Of a DNA stretch of 64,000 bases, positions 59,484 to 64,000 are shown in pieces. The position numbers and the translations under genes are program-made. The stretch lies in assembly GCF_900116175.1 (NCBI RefSeq), contig NZ_FPCH01000005.1, positions 188,501 to 252,500 on the forward strand. The letters are read 5' to 3'. Numbering within the stretch: the first letter of the stretch is position 1; each line of letters opens with the position of its first letter. The notes under the pieces are model-generated. The model was not told where the DNA came from, searched no databases, and saw only the letters and a program-made list of their open reading frames with translations. Origin of the DNA: Hyphomicrobium facile (GTDB lineage Bacteria; Pseudomonadota; Alphaproteobacteria; Rhizobiales; Hyphomicrobiaceae).

Positions 59484-59873
59484 ATGACAATGTCACGAGT
59501 ATCGGCCACTGCCGCTGCCGTGATGGCGGCAGGTATGCTGATCACGAGCGGCGCGTTCGCGGCCGATCCAGGAACACCTGCCTCGGTAATCGCAATGAAC
59601 CAAAAACCGAAGGGCGAATCCGTTTCGATTACCTATGCCTTTGCCCCCACGGACGGCACTTTGGCGATTTTCGCGGTCGATCCGCAAGGACACGCATCCG
59701 CGAAACCCCTCGGCTCAGCTGCGCTCACGCGCGGAGATCATCGCGACGTGAAAATCAAACTCAACGAAGCGTTGAAGCCGGGAACAAGGCTTTGGGCGGT
59801 CACGCAAGGCAAGGACGGCAAACCGTTCCGGAATGTCGACGGTCCGGCAGGACAGACTTTCAATATCCTGTAG
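59484..59873 (+). CDS. Small exported protein of unknown function (129 aa)
   Basis: A 129-residue protein with a signal peptide (MTMSRVSATAAAVMAAGMLI, cleavage after GAFAA) and a beta-rich 100-residue domain (SVSITYAFAPTDGTLAIFAV, LGSAALTRGDHRDVKIKL, LWAVTQGKDGKPFRNVDG). It has no cysteines and looks like a small periplasmic Ig-like or sandwich domain. An AAGGACGAAA site precedes the ATG; the longer upstream frame has no ribosome site. Its family is not recognised, and its neighbours (porin, carboxyspermidine genes) do not suggest a role. Confidence 0.7.
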   Translation: MTMSRVSATAAAVMAAGMLITSGAFAADPGTPASVIAMNQKPKGESVSITYAFAPTDGTLAIFAVDPQGHASAKPLGSAALTRGDHRDVKIKLNEALKPGTRLWAVTQGKDGKPFRNVDGPAGQTFNIL

Positions 59874-60027
59874 CAGGGAAGTCTTGTGGCAGCGGGGGGC
59901 AGCCCGGCGCGCTCGCTCCGGTGCCGGTGGCTTGACTTTGGCCCCGGCAAGCCGGCCGTAGGCCCGCCCCACCTTTCGGCGGAAGACGATTTTGGCCCGA
60001 AACTCAAGAAATGGCGTCTCCGGGACC

Positions 60028-60048
60028 GTCACAAAGCCGCTTTGTGAC
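60028..60048 (+). promoter_or_regulatory. Perfect inverted repeat before the carboxyspermidine operon
   Basis: GTCACAAAG (60028-60036) and CTTTGTGAC (60040-60048) are perfect complements with three bases between. It lies in the 327-bp gap between the small secreted gene and the dehydrogenase gene, 152 bases before the start. Without a T tract it is more likely an operator or the end of the upstream transcript. Confidence 0.55.
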
Positions 60049-60200
60049 AGTTTACGCTTGCCGTTCCATCCGCATGGGGGGGGCGGCCGTGACCGCTTAG
60101 TATTGAATTAATGTCCGGGGTGCCCTATTTCGGGCCCCCAGCGCAGCTTTACGCGCTTGCTGGAGCCGGCGAGACCGGCCTTTCAACATCGGAGCGTTCG

Positions 60201-61415
60201 TTGGACAACGTACTTATCATCGGGGCAGGTGCTGCAGGCTCGGTCGTCGCGAAGAAATGCGCGATGAACCGCGATGTTTTCAAAAAGATCCATCTTGCTT
60301 CGCGCCGCATCGAAAGCTGCAAGAAGGTCCAGGCCGAATGCAAAACGCCGATCGAGATTTCGCAACTCGATGCGGACAACGTCGCCGACACGGTCGCGCT
60401 ATTGAACAAGGTCAAGCCCGACCTCGTCATCAACATGGCGCTTCCCTACCAGGATCTTGCGATCATGGACGCGTGCCTCGAGGCCGGCGTCAACTACATG
60501 GACACCGCGAACTACGAGCCGCGCGACGAAGCCAAGTTCACCTACAAGTACCAATGGCCGTATAACGATAAATTCAAAGCCAAGGGGCTCATGGCCGTCC
60601 TGGGCTGCGGTTTCGATCCGGGCGTCACGAACATCTTCTGCGCCTACGCGCAGGAGAACCTGTACGATGAGATCCACACGATCGACATCATCGATTGCAA
60701 CGCGGGCAGCCACGGCAAGGCATTCGCCACGAACTTCAATCCGGAGATCAACCTTCGGGAAGTGACGCAGCGCGGCAAGTATTGGAAAAACGGCGAATGG
60801 ATCGAGATCGATCCGCTGTCGATCTCGACGATGATCGACTATCCGGAAGTCGGGCCCGTCAAATCCTACCTCATCTATCATGAGGAGGAAGAGAGCCTCG
60901 TCGAGAACATCAAGGGTCTGAAAGAGATCCGTTTCTGGATGACGTTCTCGGACAATTACATCAAACACCTCGAAGTGCTGCAAAACGTCGGCATGACGCG
61001 CATCGACCCCGTCATGCATAAGGGCACGCCCATCATTCCGATGGAGTTCCTGAAATCCGTTCTTCCCGAGCCGTCGTCGCTTGCCGAGAATTACACCGGC
61101 AAAACGTCCATCGGCGTCGTCCTCAAGGGCGAGAAGAAGGGCAAGAAGAAGCGGTACATGATCTGGAACGTATGCGATCACGCCGAGACCAACAAAGAAG
61201 TCGGCGCGCAGGCGGTTTCCTATACGACCGGCGTCCCCGCGGTCACCGGCGCGATCATGATGTTCAAGGGCATCTGGAAGGGCAAAGGCGTTTTCAACGT
61301 CGAGCAGCTGCCGCCCGAGCCGTTCCTCGAAGAGCTCGCCGAGCAGGGCCTGCCCTGGCAGGTGAAGGAAATCGAGAAGGCCGACCAGAAGAAGCTTTTC
61401 GCGGTCGAGACCTGA
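60201..61415 (+). CDS. Carboxyspermidine (carboxynorspermidine) dehydrogenase
   Basis: A 404-residue enzyme of the saccharopine dehydrogenase-like family (CASDH/Lys1 type) that reductively joins aspartate semialdehyde to putrescine, giving carboxyspermidine, with NADPH. The Rossmann loop is VLIIGAGAAGSVVAKKC; the family motifs ASRRIESC, DLVINMALPYQDLAIMDAC and GCGFDPGVTNIFCAYA follow. TTG at 60201 is proposed as start because GGAG lies seven bases before it and the family begins there; an ATG at 60111 would add 30 unrelated residues. The downstream genes are a membrane protein (overlap of one base) and the matching decarboxylase. Confidence 0.92.
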   Translation: MDNVLIIGAGAAGSVVAKKCAMNRDVFKKIHLASRRIESCKKVQAECKTPIEISQLDADNVADTVALLNKVKPDLVINMALPYQDLAIMDACLEAGVNYMDTANYEPRDEAKFTYKYQWPYNDKFKAKGLMAVLGCGFDPGVTNIFCAYAQENLYDEIHTIDIIDCNAGSHGKAFATNFNPEINLREVTQRGKYWKNGEWIEIDPLSISTMIDYPEVGPVKSYLIYHEEEESLVENIKGLKEIRFWMTFSDNYIKHLEVLQNVGMTRIDPVMHKGTPIIPMEFLKSVLPEPSSLAENYTGKTSIGVVLKGEKKGKKKRYMIWNVCDHAETNKEVGAQAVSYTTGVPAVTGAIMMFKGIWKGKGVFNVEQLPPEPFLEELAEQGLPWQVKEIEKADQKKLFAVET

Positions 61416-61852
61416 TGAGCGAAGCCGATATCCTTTCGATCCGCAACGAGCTGACGGGCCTCGTCGTCTCCGTCGTTTCGGTGAGCTTCGGAATGATATC
61501 GGCCTACATCGCCGGGCTTTGGCTCTTCCTTCGGGAGGCGCCAATCTCGCTTCGGCTGCTCGCCTTTACCTTGTTGTCGTGCGGCCTCGCTTTCATGGGT
61601 GCGCTGACATGGGGCCTGAATGACCTGCTGGCCGGAACCGACCACGCGTGGGCGAAGCTCGTCAGTCCCGCAAGCGAAATTCCGGGCTTCGGCAACGCGC
61701 GGCCGCCTTGGCTCCACGGTTTGACGCTCTACGAAGCTTCGGCGTTACTTGGAAGTTTTGCATTCGGGGCCATCTATATCTCGCTCGCCTATCTGACCTT
61801 CATCTACAGATGGCCGGGCTCGACCGCGGGACCGGTGCGCGTCTCGCAGTAA
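61415..61852 (+). CDS. Three-TM membrane protein of unknown function in the polyamine operon
   Basis: A 145-residue protein with about three hydrophobic helices (VVSVVSVSFGMISAYIAGLW, LLAFTLLSCGLAFMGALTWG and ALLGSFAFGAIYISLAYLTF) and no signal peptide. It starts one base inside the stop codon of the dehydrogenase gene (TGATG) and ends 31 bases before the decarboxylase start, so all three genes are co-translated. Its family is unknown to me. The location suggests a role in polyamine transport or in holding the enzymes at the membrane, but nothing in the sequence proves it. Confidence 0.8.
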   Translation: MSEADILSIRNELTGLVVSVVSVSFGMISAYIAGLWLFLREAPISLRLLAFTLLSCGLAFMGALTWGLNDLLAGTDHAWAKLVSPASEIPGFGNARPPWLHGLTLYEASALLGSFAFGAIYISLAYLTFIYRWPGSTAGPVRVSQ

Positions 61853-61883
61853 CAGCTTTCGCTAACTCCACCGGTGACCCGAA

Positions 61884-63053
61884 TTGTCCGATCTCTCCAA
61901 GTTGAAATTGCAGTCGTTCGACTGGGCCCAGTCGATTGCGACGCCCTCGTACGTTCTCGACGTCGCGGCGCTCAAGCGCAATCTCGCGCGCGCGGCTGAG
62001 ATCAAGCGCGAAACGGGATGCAAAATTCTCCTCGCCACGAAGGCGTTTGCGCTTCCGGCCGCCTTTACCCTGATGCGCGACGTTCTCGACGGCACAACCG
62101 CGAGCGGCGAATACGAAGCGCGCCTCGGCCATGACGAGTTCGGCAAGGAAGTGCACGTCTACTCTCCCGCCTATGCGACTGGCGAAGTCGAGCGGCTTAC
62201 GAAGCTCGCGCAGCACATCTATTTCAATTCGCCCGACCAGATTGCGAAGAATCTTTCCGTCGTCAGGTCGCATCCGGGCGTCAAGATCGGCATCCGGATC
62301 AATCCCGGCTATTCCAACGCGACGCTCGGCGGCGCGCTTTACGATCCGTGCGCGCCCAACTCACGTTTCGGCGCAACGCCTGATACGCTCGATCGCGTGC
62401 CTTGGGACGAAGTCGACATTCTGCACACACACGCCCTCTGCGAGTCCGGCGATGAAGGATCCGTCGGGCTCATCGAGCATGTCGGACGCGTGTTCGGAGA
62501 TTATGTGCGCCGCGTGAAGACCGTCAATTTCGGCGGCGGTCATTTCATCAATAAGCCGGGCTACGATATCGGAAAGTTGATCGCCGCCATCAACGCGTTC
62601 AAAACCGCGTTCAACGTCGACGTCATCCTGGAGCCCGGCGCCGGTCTTGTCGTCAATACTGGCTATCTGGTCGGGAGCGTTCTCGATATTCACCACAACG
62701 GCAAGGACATCGCCATTCTCGATGCCTCGGCCTCGACGCACATGCCCGACGTTCTCGAGGTGCCCTACACTCCGGAAGTGATCGGGGCCGCTCCGCCAGG
62801 CGAAAAGCCGCATTCCTACATCCTTGGCGGGAAGACCTGCATGACCGGCGACATCATCGGTGAATATTCCTTCGATCGGCCGCTGAAGACCGGAGATCGC
62901 GTGATTTTTACGGATATGATGCAATATTCGTTCGTCAAGAATAACACCTTCAACGGCGTGCCTTTGCCCGATCTTGCCGTTCTTGACGAAGATGGCACTA
63001 CGCGGACGCTTCGGTCATTTGGCTACGATGATTTCCGCCATCGGCTGGGGTAG
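61884..63053 (+). CDS. nspC: Carboxyspermidine (carboxynorspermidine) decarboxylase
   Basis: A 389-residue fold-III PLP decarboxylase that forms spermidine from carboxyspermidine. The PLP lysine is Lys53 in KILLATKAFALPAAF; further motifs are HTHALCESGDEG, VNFGGGHFINK, ILEPGAGLVVNTGYLVGSV and LGGKTCMTGDIIGEY with the catalytic Cys. The first residues QSFDWAQSIATPSYVLDVA match the family. The start codon is TTG at 61884, as no ATG precedes this motif. It is the third gene of the operon. Together with the dehydrogenase it replaces the S-adenosylmethionine route to spermidine. Its gene symbol follows the Vibrio nspC name. Confidence 0.93.
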   Translation: MSDLSKLKLQSFDWAQSIATPSYVLDVAALKRNLARAAEIKRETGCKILLATKAFALPAAFTLMRDVLDGTTASGEYEARLGHDEFGKEVHVYSPAYATGEVERLTKLAQHIYFNSPDQIAKNLSVVRSHPGVKIGIRINPGYSNATLGGALYDPCAPNSRFGATPDTLDRVPWDEVDILHTHALCESGDEGSVGLIEHVGRVFGDYVRRVKTVNFGGGHFINKPGYDIGKLIAAINAFKTAFNVDVILEPGAGLVVNTGYLVGSVLDIHHNGKDIAILDASASTHMPDVLEVPYTPEVIGAAPPGEKPHSYILGGKTCMTGDIIGEYSFDRPLKTGDRVIFTDMMQYSFVKNNTFNGVPLPDLAVLDEDGTTRTLRSFGYDDFRHRLG

Positions 63054-63134
63054 AAGCGAAGAGGTGGCTGCGATTGCGATGCGATTGAGCGTGCTGATCG
63101 AGAGCCGCCGAAGATAACCTTCACGGCGGGTATT

Positions 63135-64000
63135 ATGAAATCAGAGAACCCCAAGCCAGTCCTTCTTGCCGACTATCGCCCGCCGGACTTTCTGATCGAC
63201 AGCGTCCATCTCGACATCGTGCTCGCGCCGTCAAAGACGCGCGTCACGTCGAAGCTTACCGTTCGGCGCAATCCGGATTCGGAAGCAACCGGCAAGGTTC
63301 CGCTGAGGCTTGACGGCGAGCTTCTCAAGCTCGAAAGCATCGCCCTCGACGGGCGCGCGCTCAAGCCGTCATCCTATCGTGTCGACGACACAAGCCTGAC
63401 GATCCTGGCTCCGCCCAAAGAGCCGTTCACGCTCGAAATCGTGACGCTGGTCAATCCCAAGGGCAACACCGCGCTTCAGGGAATTTATCTCTCGCGCGGC
63501 GTCTACTGCTCGCAGTGCGAGGCGCAAGGCTTCCGCCGGATCACGTATTTCCTCGACCGGCCCGACGTGCTGGCGGAATACACGGTGCGTCTCGAGGCCG
63601 ATATCGAAACGGCGCCGATACTTCTGGCGAACGGCAATCCGGTCGAGCGCGGCACGCTTTCGGGCGGCGAGCGCCACTATGCGATCTGGCACGATCCCCA
63701 CCCGAAGCCCTCCTATCTCTTCGCAATCGTCGGCGGCAGTCTTTCGCCCGTCGCGTCGACCTTCACCACGCAGTCGGGTCGCGAGGTCGATCTTCGGATT
63801 TATGTCGAGCGGGGCAAGGAATCGCGCGCTCACTGGGCCATGGAATCGCTCAAGCGCGCCATGCGTTGGGACGAGGTCAAGTTCGGGCGTGAATACGATC
63901 TCGACGTCTTCAACATCGTCGCCGTTTCGGATTTCAACATGGGGGCCATGGAGAACAAGGGCCTCAACATCTTCAACGATCGCCTGATCCTGGCGTCGCC
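63135..64000 (+). CDS. pepN: Aminopeptidase N, N-terminal part
   Basis: A metallo-aminopeptidase that removes N-terminal residues from peptides in the cytoplasm. The 288 visible codons start MKSENPKPVLLADYRPPDFL and show the first beta-domain, the CSQCEAQGFRRITYFLDRPD segment, and the substrate N-terminus-binding GAMEN in NMGAMENKGLNIFND. The zinc-binding HEYFHNW motif lies outside the window; the whole enzyme is about 870-880 residues. The start at 63135 fits the family. It follows the polyamine operon by 81 bp on the same strand. Confidence 0.95.
   Translation, partial: MKSENPKPVLLADYRPPDFLIDSVHLDIVLAPSKTRVTSKLTVRRNPDSEATGKVPLRLDGELLKLESIALDGRALKPSSYRVDDTSLTILAPPKEPFTLEIVTLVNPKGNTALQGIYLSRGVYCSQCEAQGFRRITYFLDRPDVLAEYTVRLEADIETAPILLANGNPVERGTLSGGERHYAIWHDPHPKPSYLFAIVGGSLSPVASTFTTQSGREVDLRIYVERGKESRAHWAMESLKRAMRWDEVKFGREYDLDVFNIVAVSDFNMGAMENKGLNIFNDRLILAS

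Noticed and set aside
1-64000. CRISPR arrays, prophage or insertion sequences
   Set aside because: No regularly spaced repeats, transposase, integrase or phage genes were found in either strand.

Overview
The window reads as chromosomal DNA of a free-living alphaproteobacterium, most likely of the Hyphomicrobiales (a Hyphomicrobium-like methylotroph or chemoheterotroph; this is inferred from gene families, not from a marker gene). The supports are GC-rich coding DNA with strong third-position GC, which produces very long antisense shadow ORFs; a class II DAHP synthase; a GG-C-W-x-x-x-C-type glutathione reductase of alphaproteobacterial length; a carboxyspermidine route to spermidine; a fold-III ornithine decarboxylase with a speF-like leader; a porin ending in Phe; and a guanidine-carboxylase operon. 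I see no phage, transposon, CRISPR array or plasmid functions, so this is ordinary core and niche chromosome with several compact functional modules.

Layout. 1-10.2 kb: mostly minus-strand housekeeping genes: NAD+ synthetase (cut by the window edge), class II DAHP synthase, an SDR, glutathione reductase, a DUF2059 protein, ribose-5-phosphate isomerase, then a HAD phosphatase, a DsrE-like protein and a 12-TM MMPL/RND exporter. 10.4-23 kb: small secreted proteins, tRNA-Val(CAC), a SYLF protein, an exported MsrA, fold-III ornithine decarboxylase with a structured leader, a two-heme cytochrome fused to DUF4384, threonine ammonia-lyase, a hydroxyacid dehydrogenase, an Lrp regulator, a DUF442 phosphatase, a GST and a membrane-anchored nuclease. 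23-36 kb: a sensor histidine kinase followed by two tandem retropepsin-like proteins, phosphomannomutase, TauE/SafE, DusA, an SDR, a membrane alpha/beta hydrolase, MarR and AraC regulators and an extensin-family protein. 36-45 kb: a TPR-O-GlcNAc-transferase-methyltransferase fusion, and an RND efflux pair divergent from its TetR regulator with a double operator.

45-55 kb is the highlight: a guanidine-use operon. A guanidine-I (ykkC) riboswitch precedes a NitT/TauT-type ABC importer, and a second, different guanidine sensor (a guanidine-II/mini-ykkC pair of ACGA-loop hairpins) sits inside the operon just before the two carboxyguanidine deiminase subunits. They are followed by the carboxylase usually labelled urea carboxylase and by allophanate hydrolase. 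Together the genes would import guanidinium, carboxylate it, deiminate it to allophanate and hydrolyse that to ammonia and CO2, giving nitrogen.

55-64 kb: a minimal Sox module (fused SoxYZ carrier, SoxC, short monoheme SoxD) without soxXA or soxB, a porin, a small secreted protein, a three-gene carboxyspermidine operon (dehydrogenase, unknown membrane protein, decarboxylase) and the start of aminopeptidase N. The ornithine decarboxylase at 13-14 kb can supply the putrescine this operon needs. Four copies of a palindromic element with covarying stems lie at gene ends between 20.5 and 27.9 kb.
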